The position numbers and the translations under genes were made by a program. A stretch of 64,000 bases of DNA, from positions 2,976,001 through 3,040,000 of the forward strand of contig CAVTWI010000002.1 of the NCBI GenBank assembly GCA_963738345.1, in the 5' to 3' direction. Below, in pieces: positions 46,818 through 55,463 of the stretch. The DNA comes from Bog-159 sp963738345. Its GTDB lineage: Bacteria > Acidobacteriota > Terriglobia > Bryobacterales > Bryobacteraceae. The notes under the pieces were generated by a model. That model did not search any database and was not told where the DNA came from. It saw only the letters and a program-made list of their open reading frames with translations. Numbering within the stretch: position 1 is the first letter of the stretch; every line of letters begins with the position of its first letter.

Positions 46818-47333
46818 GGCCAAGGTGACAGTAGTCTCGCCGCTCACGCCTGTCATTTCCTGCAGCTCGTGCAGTAGCTGGGGCTCCAGATTCTGCGGAT
46901 CGAAATCCACGACGCAAGCTGCGATTTCAGCTTCACTCGCACCGTCGAAGCACAATTCGCACACGCCCAGGTCGCCCGATTCGGAGACAACGGGAGGACC
47001 AAAGGTACGACAGGTCATGGGCCGTGCTGCGTACAAATCGCAAGTTCCTGTTTCGGGATCGAGAACGGGACACGGTTCGTCACCAGAGGCGAGCGCCGCG
47101 GCATAGTTGGCCTGATGCACGCGTTGGCGCACACGCCAGGCCCTGGCAGGTTCACGCAGAGCGAGTTCGGCCAACCCCTGGCGCAGCCTTACCGCATCGA
47201 GTTGAGTGATGTCGAATTCGCCCAGACAACATTGCGAGCAGCCCGGACGGCACAGCAGCCACGACCCGCTTTTGCTGGCCGCCGAAGCCAAAGCGGCGTC
47301 CACAATTTGGATGAGTTGATGGTCGGTCGCCAT
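46794..47333 (-). CDS. YkgJ-family cysteine-cluster protein
   Basis: 179 residues. The cysteine pattern typical of YkgJ is present: LCRPGCSQCCLGEFDIT, then PCPVLDPETGTCDLYAARP with MTCRTF, and a later ELCFDG. These probably bind zinc or an iron-sulphur centre. The function is unknown. It lies 27 bp downstream of fliJ on the same strand and may be read with the flagellar operon, but a role in motility is not established. Confidence 0.8.
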   Translation of the reverse strand: MATDHQLIQIVDAALASAASKSGSWLLCRPGCSQCCLGEFDITQLDAVRLRQGLAELALREPARAWRVRQRVHQANYAAALASGDEPCPVLDPETGTCDLYAARPMTCRTFGPPVVSESGDLGVCELCFDGASEAEIAACVVDFDPQNLEPQLLHELQEMTGVSGETTVTLALSAEGRE

Positions 47334-47360
47334 GGCCTAACTTTGAGTATGGGGGAGGGA

Positions 47361-47822
47361 TCACGACTCTTGCAAGTTCGCATTGTTCGTGCGCGCCGCG
47401 AACTTAGCCAGATACGATTCGGCAGCGAGGTTTTCCAGCGAACGGTCTTCTTCATAGCGATATTCCGCTAGTCGCCTGTCTCGCAGTTTCTCGACAAGTT
47501 TGACGCGGCGTTGCGCTTTCTGGATTGCGAAACGTTGCGCCTGAACAACCCGCTCGCGCTCGATGAGCTCCTGTTCGAGCGTAGCCGCTTCAGCTTTCAC
47601 TCGCGACCGGTAAGAGTCAAGATAGGCGAGGTCACTTGCTCGGATGGCCGTACTGAATGTCACTGCGCGCTCCGCAGAGACGCGTTCGTCTTGCAACCGG
47701 ACAATGCGTTCATGTACCAGGTTCAGGTTAGCCAGATACGATGCCAGGCGGTTTTCCTCAAGGCGAAGCTGCGTCCGGTACCACTCCAGCACCCGGTCCA
47801 GGCGAAAATGAAATGCCGGCAT
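47361..47822 (-). CDS. fliJ: Flagellar export chaperone/stalk protein FliJ
   Basis: 153 residues, almost wholly coiled coil (FRLDRVLEWYRTQLRLEENR, LEQELIERERVVQAQRFA). The N-terminus FHFRLDRVLEWY is typical of FliJ. Length and position right after fliI agree. FliJ links the FliI ATPase ring to the FlhA export gate. Confidence 0.8.
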   Translation of the reverse strand: MPAFHFRLDRVLEWYRTQLRLEENRLASYLANLNLVHERIVRLQDERVSAERAVTFSTAIRASDLAYLDSYRSRVKAEAATLEQELIERERVVQAQRFAIQKAQRRVKLVEKLRDRRLAEYRYEEDRSLENLAAESYLAKFAARTNNANLQES

Positions 47823-47828
47823 GTGGCG

Positions 47829-49151
47829 CTAGAGCCTTTCCGCGATCGAGCGCATTCGCAAAAGCGTCTCGGGCAAGGCTGACGCGGTGGCGCTTTGCTG
47901 CAAGAAGGCATTAATTTCGGGCCGTATCCGGACCGATGCGTCGAGCCGCGGATTGCTGCCACTTACATAGGCGCCGAGTTCGATCAAGTCTTTCGACTCA
48001 TCGTACACAGCGAGGGCTTCGCGAATCTTCTTCGCAGCGGCTAAGTCAGGCGACTCGGATAGTTGCGTCGTTAGGCGGCTTAGCGAATGCATTACGTCGA
48101 TGGCGGGATAGTGCCCGGCAGCCGCCATGCGGCGCGATAGGATGATGTGTCCGTCCAGAATAGACCGCACCGCATCGCTGATAGGCTCATTAAAATCGTC
48201 GCCTTCCACGAGTACGGTAAAGAGTCCGGTGATGGAGCCTTTCTGAAAGTTGCCCGCCCGTTCCAGTATTCGCGGTAGAAGGTTGAAGACCGAAGGCGTA
48301 TAACCCTTCTGGCTGGGCGGTTCACCGGCTGCGAGGCCGATCTCCCGTTGCGCCATGGCGAGCCGTGTCACGGAATCCATGATCAACAGAACATTCGCGC
48401 CTTGGTCGCGGAAGTATTCGGCGATAGCCAGTGCCACGAAGCAGGCTCGTACGCGTAACGGCGCGGGCCGGTCGGACGTGGAACACACGACGATAGAACG
48501 TTTAGCGCCCTCGGGCCCGAGATCGTGTTCGAGAAAGGCTCGGACTTCCCGGTTGCGCTCGCCGATTAGGGCAATTACGGTTAGGTCAGCGGAATTATGC
48601 CGGGCCATAGAGCCGAGCAGCGTACTCTTGCCCACCCCACTGCCGCCGAAAATTCCCATCCGTTGTCCCTTGCCGCATGGGATCAAGCTGTCGATTGCAC
48701 GAACGCCGGTGACAATTTGCTCCGTGATATGTTCACGGTCAAGAGGACTTCCGGGCGAACGATGTAACCGGTATGAGTCGGCCCGTCGAATGGGCGGCTT
48801 GCGATCTATGGGATGGCCAAACCCATCCAGCACGCGTCCAATCAAGTCAGGACCTACAGTCACTTGCGCGTCGTCTGCGCGTGCGATCACTTGGTCGTGC
48901 AATTGGATTCCGTCGATCTCTTCGAGCGGCATGGACAGCACATGGCCATCCCGGAAGCCGACTACCTGCGTGCGCACGCGGCGGCCGGTAGCGGTGAGCA
49001 CTTCACAACAATCGCCAATAGCCACCGCAGGCCCGCGTGATGCCACCAACAATCCCACGAGTTCAACAACTTCGCCGGTCCACGGTAGAAGCTCTGCATT
49101 GCGTACGTTCGAGATGTACGAGCTGAAGTCCGTCGCGCATCCTGGAATCAC
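47829..49151 (-). CDS. fliI: Flagellum-specific ATPase FliI
   Basis: 440 residues, the usual length. Walker A GGSGVGKSTLLG and Walker B region NVLLIMDSVTRLAMAQREIGL are intact, followed by FNLLPRILERAGNF and the C-terminal ESKDLIELGAYVSGSNP typical of the family. It energises secretion of rod, hook and filament proteins through the type III export apparatus at the membrane. The start overlaps the fliH stop by 4 bp. Confidence 0.95.
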   Translation of the reverse strand: MIPGCATDFSSYISNVRNAELLPWTGEVVELVGLLVASRGPAVAIGDCCEVLTATGRRVRTQVVGFRDGHVLSMPLEEIDGIQLHDQVIARADDAQVTVGPDLIGRVLDGFGHPIDRKPPIRRADSYRLHRSPGSPLDREHITEQIVTGVRAIDSLIPCGKGQRMGIFGGSGVGKSTLLGSMARHNSADLTVIALIGERNREVRAFLEHDLGPEGAKRSIVVCSTSDRPAPLRVRACFVALAIAEYFRDQGANVLLIMDSVTRLAMAQREIGLAAGEPPSQKGYTPSVFNLLPRILERAGNFQKGSITGLFTVLVEGDDFNEPISDAVRSILDGHIILSRRMAAAGHYPAIDVMHSLSRLTTQLSESPDLAAAKKIREALAVYDESKDLIELGAYVSGSNPRLDASVRIRPEINAFLQQSATASALPETLLRMRSIAERL

Positions 49152-49807
49152 TTACGCGCCTCCAATTGGTCGGTCAGCCCGCACTCGATTTCACGCAGTT
49201 GCGTTTCTACTGACGCGTCTAACGCCCCGCGCCCGATTTCAAACACCGCACCACCTTTTTGCTGGGAAGCGTCGTGAATCACCTCGATTGCCTGGCTGCG
49301 TCCCATCTCATCGAGACAACTCCGCACGATCTTGGCTTGGTCTGGATGCACGCGCACCCGATAAACTTCTTGCGCTTGCAGTTTTTCGAGAGCCGCCTTA
49401 ATGAGTGCTCCAAGAGCTGAGGTGTCGACGGTCAGCTCACGATGCAGCACTCGCCGGGCTATTTCCACCGCCAGCCGGACCGTATCGACCTCGGCACGAT
49501 GGATGGTATCCGCGCGCAACGCAGCCAATTCGGAGATGGTGGCCGCCATTTGTTCGATGGTGGCTCGCACCTCGGCATCCATGCTCTTCCTGGCTGCCGA
49601 ATCGCCCGCCCGCATGCCCGCCTCATAGGCCTCGCGCACCTTTTTTTCAATCTGGGCCGGCACTTCGTTCAATTTGGCTCGGAGTTGAGCTAGCTCGTCA
49701 AAGTCAGGCGCGCTTTGCGGAGGAGGCTCCTGCACGGGCCGCGCGGACCCTCGCCATACCACAGGCCTGACATCCGCCTCAGGCTCCTTCAGCAGCCTAG
49801 ACAACAT
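49148..49807 (-). CDS. fliH: Flagellar assembly protein FliH
   Basis: About 219 residues from the ATG at 49807, which overlaps the fliG stop by 11 bp; a GTG at 49822 is an alternative start. The middle is a long helix (LAQLRAKLNEVPAQIEKK). The C-terminal domain (VEIARRVLHRELTVDTSAL, YRVRVHPDQAKIVRS, GGAVFEIGRGALDASVETQL) matches FliH/HrpE. It inhibits and regulates FliI. It lies between fliG and fliI with overlaps on both sides. Confidence 0.85.
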   Translation of the reverse strand: MLSRLLKEPEADVRPVVWRGSARPVQEPPPQSAPDFDELAQLRAKLNEVPAQIEKKVREAYEAGMRAGDSAARKSMDAEVRATIEQMAATISELAALRADTIHRAEVDTVRLAVEIARRVLHRELTVDTSALGALIKAALEKLQAQEVYRVRVHPDQAKIVRSCLDEMGRSQAIEVIHDASQQKGGAVFEIGRGALDASVETQLREIECGLTDQLEARK

Positions 49808-50819
49808 ATTCGTCGCCACCACCCTGGCTCACGTAAAGAACGCCTTCCTGCTGTAACTGCCGCACCACCGCCACTAACTGCTGCTGGGCCGATTCCACGT
49901 CACGTATGCGGACAGGCCCCAGGGCGTCCATATCTTCATCGAGCATTTCCGCGGCGCGCTGCGACATGCACTGTTTGAAGTGGTCACGCACTTTGCCGAA
50001 CGTTCCCTTCAAGGCCGTGGTTAATATCTTGCGATCGATACGTGCGATCAACTTAGTCATGCCTTCTTTGTTGATATTCAAAACATCGTCGAACACAAAC
50101 ATCATGTCGCGAACCGATGCCGCCACGTTCTGATCTTCTTCGTCCACTTTGGCCAGAATGGTTTCAACCAACGCAGGATCTACTTTGTTAAGGAGACTTG
50201 CCAGTGTCTTGATACCGTCAGATCGTTTAACCTGCTTGAGGTTCTTCAGCTTACTGCCGATAGCTTCCGCAATACGCCTGAAGACTTCGGGCGAAATACG
50301 GTCTAGTAAGGCCATCCGCAAGGCGACTTGCGGCTGGACCGGCGGCGGAAGTGCAGACATCACGGCACCGGCTTGAACGATCGGCAAGTTAGATAGGATC
50401 AAGGCGATGACCTGGGGATGCTCGTCCCTGATGAAAGCAGCCAACTGTTGGGGATCGGTATCGTGGAGGATTTCCAGTTCCGCGGGACCATCAATGAGAG
50501 CCGGGAGCGGCGATTGCAGGATCTTCTGCGCGGGCTCGGCGCCCAATGCCTGCTCCACAAGCCGCCGTGCGCATTCGAATCCGCCTTTCGCGAAAAACTG
50601 ACTGTTCGCCGCGATAGACTCAAACTCTCGGAACACGCTGAGCATGTGGTCTGGCGGCACGGAAGGAAGGTTTGAAATCTCGCGGGTGATCTGGCGAATC
50701 TCATCCGGGTCCAAATGCCGCAGCACGTCGGCTCCAATCTGGTCACCCACGCCCATCAGGAACATGGCGGCTTTCCGAGCGCCTGGCATGGGCGCTGACA
50801 TCTCGCTTGTTTCAGGCAT
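49797..50819 (-). CDS. fliG: Flagellar motor switch protein FliG
   Basis: 340 residues. N-terminal ARKAAMFLMGVGDQIGADVL, middle DEHPQVIALILSNLP, and C-terminal torque-helix region MTKLIARIDRKILTTALKG are diagnostic. The protein couples the MS ring to the C ring and takes torque from MotA. Length is normal. The start overlaps the fliF stop by 8 bp. Confidence 0.95.
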   Translation of the reverse strand: MPETSEMSAPMPGARKAAMFLMGVGDQIGADVLRHLDPDEIRQITREISNLPSVPPDHMLSVFREFESIAANSQFFAKGGFECARRLVEQALGAEPAQKILQSPLPALIDGPAELEILHDTDPQQLAAFIRDEHPQVIALILSNLPIVQAGAVMSALPPPVQPQVALRMALLDRISPEVFRRIAEAIGSKLKNLKQVKRSDGIKTLASLLNKVDPALVETILAKVDEEDQNVAASVRDMMFVFDDVLNINKEGMTKLIARIDRKILTTALKGTFGKVRDHFKQCMSQRAAEMLDEDMDALGPVRIRDVESAQQQLVAVVRQLQQEGVLYVSQGGGDEYVV

Positions 50820-52476
50820 TCGATACTCCGGATTTAGCCGTCTCGTTCTGCAGCAACCACATGCGTAGGGCGTTGGCGGTGACGGCCGGTTCGCGCTTGG
50901 CTAGATCGCGGATACGCTTAGCCAGTTCCTGACTGTCCTCTTCGGATGAGACCAAGCCTTCCCGCGCCGCCAGTTGTTCCGCGGTCGCCAAAGCGGTACT
51001 AGGGTTAGGCAACTGATGCAGATCCATGGAACTTTCTAGCTCCTCGGGGTGGCTAACTGTGGCTACGAAATTCTTACGACGCTTTGCCCTCAGCAGGACA
51101 CGCGATCCAACGAGCAGAATGGCGAACACCGCGGCCGCCGCTGACAGATAGCCGCGGTAGTGGTTGACCCACTTTAGCCACGCGGGATCGCTCGAAGGTG
51201 GAGGCGTGGGCGACGGCATAACCGGCGGCTCCGCATTTTGGCTGGATTCGAATGGCAGTGTCTCTACTACTAACTGATCGCCCCGCTCGACGCTGAATCC
51301 GGTGACCCCGGCCACCAATTCTTTGATGGTCTTCAGTGTTTCTGGCGCGGGAGGGACCAGCAAGCGGTGTCTTTGTGCTCCGTTGCCTTCCCAGCGCACT
51401 ACTTGGTCAACCAGTACCGCCAGCGACATGCGCCTGACTACACCTTGCGGAATGCGTGTATGCCGGACGAGGCGACTGGTTTGATAGGCTATGTTCTCTG
51501 TTCGGCGCGACACTCCACCTGTGCCGGCTTTCGGGGTGGATGGATTCGGCAGATTCGAAGAGGTTCCCGGAATCCCTGACGAACCGCCGCGATCCGAGAC
51601 ATCTTCAGACTTCTGGGAACTGACCATCACTGAATGCGTCGGGTCCAACGTCTCTTCTTGCTGCTCGCCACTAGTCACGTCACAATCGACCGACGCACCC
51701 GCGCGATAGGCGTTCGGACCGAGAAGGGGATCCAGAGTTTCAGAAATCTTAGCGACCAGGTTGCGCTCGATTTGGGCACGCATTTCAAGCAACTCACCCG
51801 GAGCCTGGGCCCCATCTACCGTAGCAGTCCTGGCCCTGCGGGTCAAAAGCGTACCATTCATGTCCACTACCGAAATGGCATCCGGCGCAAGTCCCTCGAC
51901 CGCGCTCGCCACCATGTTGGTTACGGCAACTACGTTTTGTGGGGATAGATGCGCTCCCGGGTGCAACTTCACCATCACGCTGGCTTTGGACGGTTGTTGT
52001 TGGTCCAGAAATACTGACTCTTTGGGCAGGGTCAGATGCACGCGCGCCTGCTCCACTTCGGCTAAAGCCATGACAGACCGCTCTAGTTCGCCCTCCAGTG
52101 CGCGCTTATAGTTAATGTGCTCTACGAAGTCCGTGGTCCCGAAGTTCGTCTTGTCAAATAGCTCAAATCCGATGCGCCCGGTCTTCGGTAATCCCGCGGC
52201 GGCCAAGGCTAAGCGTGACTCCGCGAGTTTTTCCGAGGGCACGCGGACCGCTCCGCCGCTATCCGCCAACCGGTACTCGACGCCGCTTTCCTTGAGTTTC
52301 TGTACAACCGCGGCGGCATCTTCAGGCGCCATACCCGTGTATAAAGCGCTAAAACCGCTCTCATGTTTCCAGCGCACCAACGAGGCTATTAGGATGCCGG
52401 CTACCAGTGCAGCAGTGACGATACTGATGCGCTGTTTAACTGAAAGTCCGGCAATGAGTTTCTTTATCTGGTCCAT
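50812..52476 (-). CDS. fliF: Flagellar MS-ring protein FliF
   Basis: 554 residues. The first transmembrane helix is near residue 20 (ISIVTAALVAGILIASL). Ring-building domains follow (FSALYTGMAPEDAAAVVQKL, KRALEGELERSVMALAEVEQ, VHLTLPKESVFLDQ). A second helix (AAAAVFAILLVGSRVLL) precedes a cytoplasmic tail that binds FliG. This is a full-length base of the flagellar rotor. Confidence 0.95.
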   Translation of the reverse strand: MDQIKKLIAGLSVKQRISIVTAALVAGILIASLVRWKHESGFSALYTGMAPEDAAAVVQKLKESGVEYRLADSGGAVRVPSEKLAESRLALAAAGLPKTGRIGFELFDKTNFGTTDFVEHINYKRALEGELERSVMALAEVEQARVHLTLPKESVFLDQQQPSKASVMVKLHPGAHLSPQNVVAVTNMVASAVEGLAPDAISVVDMNGTLLTRRARTATVDGAQAPGELLEMRAQIERNLVAKISETLDPLLGPNAYRAGASVDCDVTSGEQQEETLDPTHSVMVSSQKSEDVSDRGGSSGIPGTSSNLPNPSTPKAGTGGVSRRTENIAYQTSRLVRHTRIPQGVVRRMSLAVLVDQVVRWEGNGAQRHRLLVPPAPETLKTIKELVAGVTGFSVERGDQLVVETLPFESSQNAEPPVMPSPTPPPSSDPAWLKWVNHYRGYLSAAAAVFAILLVGSRVLLRAKRRKNFVATVSHPEELESSMDLHQLPNPSTALATAEQLAAREGLVSSEEDSQELAKRIRDLAKREPAVTANALRMWLLQNETAKSGVSNA

Positions 52477-52507
52477 GGGTGTCCCGGGGTGATTTACTGA
52501 GGCGCCG

Positions 52508-52805
52508 TCAGATCTGCATCTTCATGACTTCCTGGTAGGCATCCACTACTTTGTTACGAACCTGCATGCCGAGTTCGAAGGCTAACGAAGCCTTTTGCGT
52601 GGCCAGCACCGCCGTGTGCAACTCTTCATTCTCGCCGTTGATAAACTTTTGTACGGCGTTGGAGGCGTCGGTGTTTAAAGTCTCCAGCTTGTCGATGCTT
52701 GCCCGAAAGGATCTTCTGAAATTCACCAGACTGGTCGGTTGACCGGCCGGGCGAGACCGGGTCCGGCATGGGGATAGGTGCGATATTCGAGATGGGCGCG
52801 GTCAC
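52508..52805 (-). CDS. fliE: Flagellar hook-basal body protein FliE, one frameshift
   Basis: The C-terminal 66 residues (SIDKLETLNTDASNAVQKF, KASLAFELGMQVRNKVVDAY) are clear FliE. The usual 98-residue start is found in another frame: GTG at 52805 after AGGAG with 8-base spacing, then TAPISNIAPIPMPDPVSP, through GEFQKIL. Removing one G from the GGG at 52702-52704 joins it as FQKILSASIDKLE. Without this, the gene is a 72-residue reading with a GTG start that lacks the N-terminal region. FliE joins the MS ring to the rod. All neighbours are intact, so a base-calling indel is likely. Confidence 0.85.
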
Positions 52806-52816
52806 TGCAATTGCTC

Positions 52817-53257
52817 CTATTTCAAGAGATCGATGGACTTCTGGATCATGTCTTTCACCGCGGACATAGCCGCCACATTGGCTTGGTAGCTGCGATTCGC
52901 TCCCACCAGATCCACCATGTCTTCCGCGGGATTCACTTTGGGCAAGGCTACGTAGCCTTGCGCGTCGGCATCGGGATGTCCAGGCATGTAGCGTTGCTCG
53001 GGCGCACTGCTATCCACGGAGATGCCGGTGACCTTCACGCCTATCAGGGCATCGCCGTTTAGTTGTGACTCCAATTCGGAGCCGAACGATGCGGGAACCT
53101 GGTCACTGGAGAAGATGGCATCTTTGCGGCGATAGGGCCCTCCCTCCGGCGTTCGCGTCGTTTCCGAATTCGCGATGTTTTCGACCAAAAGAGCCGCGCG
53201 AGTGCGTTGCGCGGCCATTCCGGAAGCACTAACCGAGAGTACGGAGAAGAGATCCAT
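52817..53257 (-). CDS. flgC: Flagellar proximal rod protein FlgC
   Basis: 146 residues. N-terminal LSVSASGMAAQRTRAALLVENIAN and a C-terminal YQANVAAMSAVKDMIQKSI are the rod-family ends. The NPAEDMVDL segment is also typical. It is built into the proximal rod with FlgB. It starts at the flgB stop and ends 12 bp before fliE. Confidence 0.93.
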   Translation of the reverse strand: MDLFSVLSVSASGMAAQRTRAALLVENIANSETTRTPEGGPYRRKDAIFSSDQVPASFGSELESQLNGDALIGVKVTGISVDSSAPEQRYMPGHPDADAQGYVALPKVNPAEDMVDLVGANRSYQANVAAMSAVKDMIQKSIDLLK

Positions 53258-53589
53258 TAACTAGCTCCTTTGATGGCTTCACGCACTTGCTGGATCTGAG
53301 AGTGCATCAAGTTCGCGGCTACGTTGAAGCGCAAGGCATTTTCAGCGAGGAGGCGGGCTTCGCGGTCCAGGTCCACGTTGTTGCCGTCGTTCCTCACCGC
53401 CAACCCGGAAACCGGAACCGCAACAGGTGAACCACCTTCGGATGCCGCGTGCAGGCTAGCCTGGAAATCAACGTCCTGGGTTTTGTAGCCGGGTGTGTCC
53501 GCGTTGGCGATATTGGATGCCACCAGCTTCTGCCGAAGACTGACGACATTCATATACTGCTCGAGGTGATCACTCAGACTGTCAATCAC
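53257..53589 (-). CDS. flgB: Flagellar proximal rod protein FlgB
   Basis: 110 residues. It contains LVASNIANADTPGYKTQDVDF, the rod/hook family signature. It begins with GTG at 53589; the next ATG (53550) would leave too short an N-terminus. It is first in the run flgB-flgC-fliE-fliF-fliG-fliH-fliI-fliJ, all overlapping or nearly so. A sigma-54-like sequence lies just upstream. Confidence 0.92.
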   Translation of the reverse strand: MIDSLSDHLEQYMNVVSLRQKLVASNIANADTPGYKTQDVDFQASLHAASEGGSPVAVPVSGLAVRNDGNNVDLDREARLLAENALRFNVAANLMHSQIQQVREAIKGAS

Positions 53590-53603
53590 GATGTCAGTCA
53601 GGA

Positions 53604-53619
53604 AGCAACTGCCGTTCCA
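53604..53619 (-). promoter_or_regulatory. Sigma-54-like -24/-12 element before flgB
   Basis: Minus strand reads TGGAACGGCAGTTGCT, close to the consensus TGGCACG-N4-TTGCT with one mismatch. The expected start of transcription would lie only a few bases before the GTG of flgB, so a short or leaderless message would result. That weakens the call. Confidence 0.35.
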
Positions 53620-53732
53620 TTCTTCATTTCCTTCGATACTGCGTAATTCAGGCGGATTTAAAGGTGGATTGCGGCGTAAACGCCGTCAGAGGGGTGACGT
53701 GTCAGCGGTTTGACGCAAACGGATGGCAATCG

Positions 53733-54041
53733 CTAGATGTCGCACCGGAGGTGGCTGCCGCAGCTATAGCTGTTGCTCTTGAAGCGAGTCGCTTGCCGGA
53801 GCCGCCGTAATTCCGCAGCGCGAGAGGCGCGCGCCATGCAGGTCATGAGCCGTGCCCATTCCAACATTTCTTCGAGCCGCGCGAAGATGAGACGTGCGCC
53901 GGCTCCATCCGGGTGAATTGCCCGCCAATCCTCCACAGCTTGCGCGCCAAGTTGGCTGGCTATGGCCTGAATATCGGCGTAGCGGTGGCATAACACCGCG
54001 CGGCGCATATCCTTCTCGAGTTGTAGAAAGCGGTCGGACAT
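53733..54041 (-). CDS. Small helical protein in the fliT position
   Basis: 102 residues, mostly helical and charged (DRFLQLEKDMRRAVLCHRYA, FARLEEMLEWARLMTCM). It lies 5 bp downstream of fliD, where the filament-cap chaperone FliT or FliS usually is. Size and helical character fit FliT, but I see no diagnostic sequence. The function is inferred from context alone. Confidence 0.6.
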   Translation of the reverse strand: MSDRFLQLEKDMRRAVLCHRYADIQAIASQLGAQAVEDWRAIHPDGAGARLIFARLEEMLEWARLMTCMARASRAAELRRLRQATRFKSNSYSCGSHLRCDI

Positions 54042-54046
54042 CTGAA

Positions 54047-55393
54047 TTAGCTACTTGAGGAACTGGGGTACTGCGCCTGGAATAATTCCGTGTAATATGT
54101 CTTCTGCGCCTCGAGGTTGGCGATAGTTGCGTCCGCCTGGGAGAGTTCCGCCGTCATGTTCGTAGTAAGGTCGTTGACCCGGACCTCCTCATTCGAAATC
54201 AACGTATTTTCATTGGTGACTTCGGTCTGGAGGGAATTGAACTCACTCTGGATCTGACCCGTCGTGGGGTCCTCTACGGCAGTCATCGACGTAGAGGCAG
54301 CCTGTAGAAATCCGCCAGTCGTGGTCCCCCCCAGAAACTGTTGGATCGCGCTAATGTTCTGGGTGTTAAAGACTGTCGAGTCGAACGACATTTGTCCGTT
54401 TGAATCGAGGGTGAGTCCCAGGCTTGCCAGCGAACTGACGGCGCCCGTTCCTCCGCTGTAGTTGACCAAACCATTCAGGGCGTTGTCGAGCGTATAGATA
54501 AGACTCTGTCCGGCCAATGGACCGGCGTTTTGGCCGATTTGCTGATCGAGTGAACTCGTTGCCGAATTATAGGCACTGGCGAAGTTCGCTAGCGCGCTCG
54601 ACAACGCGCTATAGTCCGCGCCAACCGTTATAGTGACCGGAGAAGTACTGGCATCCAGGAGATTAGCGGTAAGCCCGGGCGCGATGGTGATCTGATTGGA
54701 AGTGCTGTTAACCTGCGCGCTACCGTCAACGGAATACTCTGCATCGATTCCAGTTGTCAGGGTGTCCAGTAGGTTATTTGTTCCATCGTTAAGCTGAATG
54801 CTGGTATTCCCAACGTTCGAGCTGGTCACGGCCAGACGATAGTCCGGGTTCGTCGTACCGCCCACGTTCACGATGGTCGCCTGGACTCCGGCCCCAGCAC
54901 CGTTGATTGCGGTAGCCAGATCGTTCAAGGTGTTGCCGGAAGGAGATATGGTAAACGCCGTACCGTTAACTGTGAGAGTAAAAGAAGAAGCCGAACTGAT
55001 GTTGCCCGAGCCCGGATCCGTCACTGTAGTAAGTCCCGCTGAACTGAGAGTGCTGGTAGACGTTCCGACTTGGATGACCTGCAGCGTGTAAGTTCCGGCG
55101 AGTGCTGCCGAGGTCGCGGTCGCCGAAGCGACCGACGGATCGTTCACGTTGGCCGAGAGAGTGCCGGTAACCGCGGAATTGATGCTTGTGAGAGAACTCT
55201 GGACGCTTCCAAAGACAGATTGCAGGCCGCTGAGCGCCTGCTGCTGAGCCTGCATGGTCGAAACATCCGATTGCATCAGTTGAACGGGCAGCGACGCAAT
55301 CTGGATAGCTCGGTTTAGTGCAGTCTGCAGATCGCTAGCATAGCTGCTCTGGGCGTTAAAGCTAGGCGCAAGCGAACCGGATACTGATGACAT
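54047..55393 (-). CDS. fliD: Flagellar filament cap protein FliD
   Basis: 448 residues. N-terminal ALNRAIQIASLPVQLMQSDV and QQALSGLQSVFGSVQSSL match FliD_N, and the C-terminal coiled coil (NEEVRVNDLTTNMTAELSQ, LEAQKTYYTELFQAQY) matches FliD_C. The middle is Thr/Ser-rich, as in filament proteins. It caps the growing filament and helps flagellin fold into it. It follows fliC on the same strand with 70 bp between, holding a stem-loop. Confidence 0.93.
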   Translation of the reverse strand: MSSVSGSLAPSFNAQSSYASDLQTALNRAIQIASLPVQLMQSDVSTMQAQQQALSGLQSVFGSVQSSLTSINSAVTGTLSANVNDPSVASATATSAALAGTYTLQVIQVGTSTSTLSSAGLTTVTDPGSGNISSASSFTLTVNGTAFTISPSGNTLNDLATAINGAGAGVQATIVNVGGTTNPDYRLAVTSSNVGNTSIQLNDGTNNLLDTLTTGIDAEYSVDGSAQVNSTSNQITIAPGLTANLLDASTSPVTITVGADYSALSSALANFASAYNSATSSLDQQIGQNAGPLAGQSLIYTLDNALNGLVNYSGGTGAVSSLASLGLTLDSNGQMSFDSTVFNTQNISAIQQFLGGTTTGGFLQAASTSMTAVEDPTTGQIQSEFNSLQTEVTNENTLISNEEVRVNDLTTNMTAELSQADATIANLEAQKTYYTELFQAQYPSSSSS

Positions 55394-55415
55394 ATAGAAT
55401 TACCCTGCAGGAAGA

Positions 55416-55443
55416 GGGCCGAACTTCACGCTCAGTCCGGCCC
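55416..55443 (-). terminator. Stem-loop between fliC and fliD
   Basis: Minus strand has a 10-bp stem (GGGCCGGACT with AGTTCGGCCC, one G-U) and an 8-base loop, followed by TCTTCCT, which is only weakly U-rich. It could be a partial terminator or a stabilising end of the flagellin message. Confidence 0.4.
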
Positions 55444-55463
55444 GCGATCCGTCTAAACGAAGC

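Noticed and set aside
48355..49401. 348-residue plus-strand ORF
   Set aside because: Antisense to fliI and fliH, rich in Arg/Ser/Pro, a high-GC shadow.
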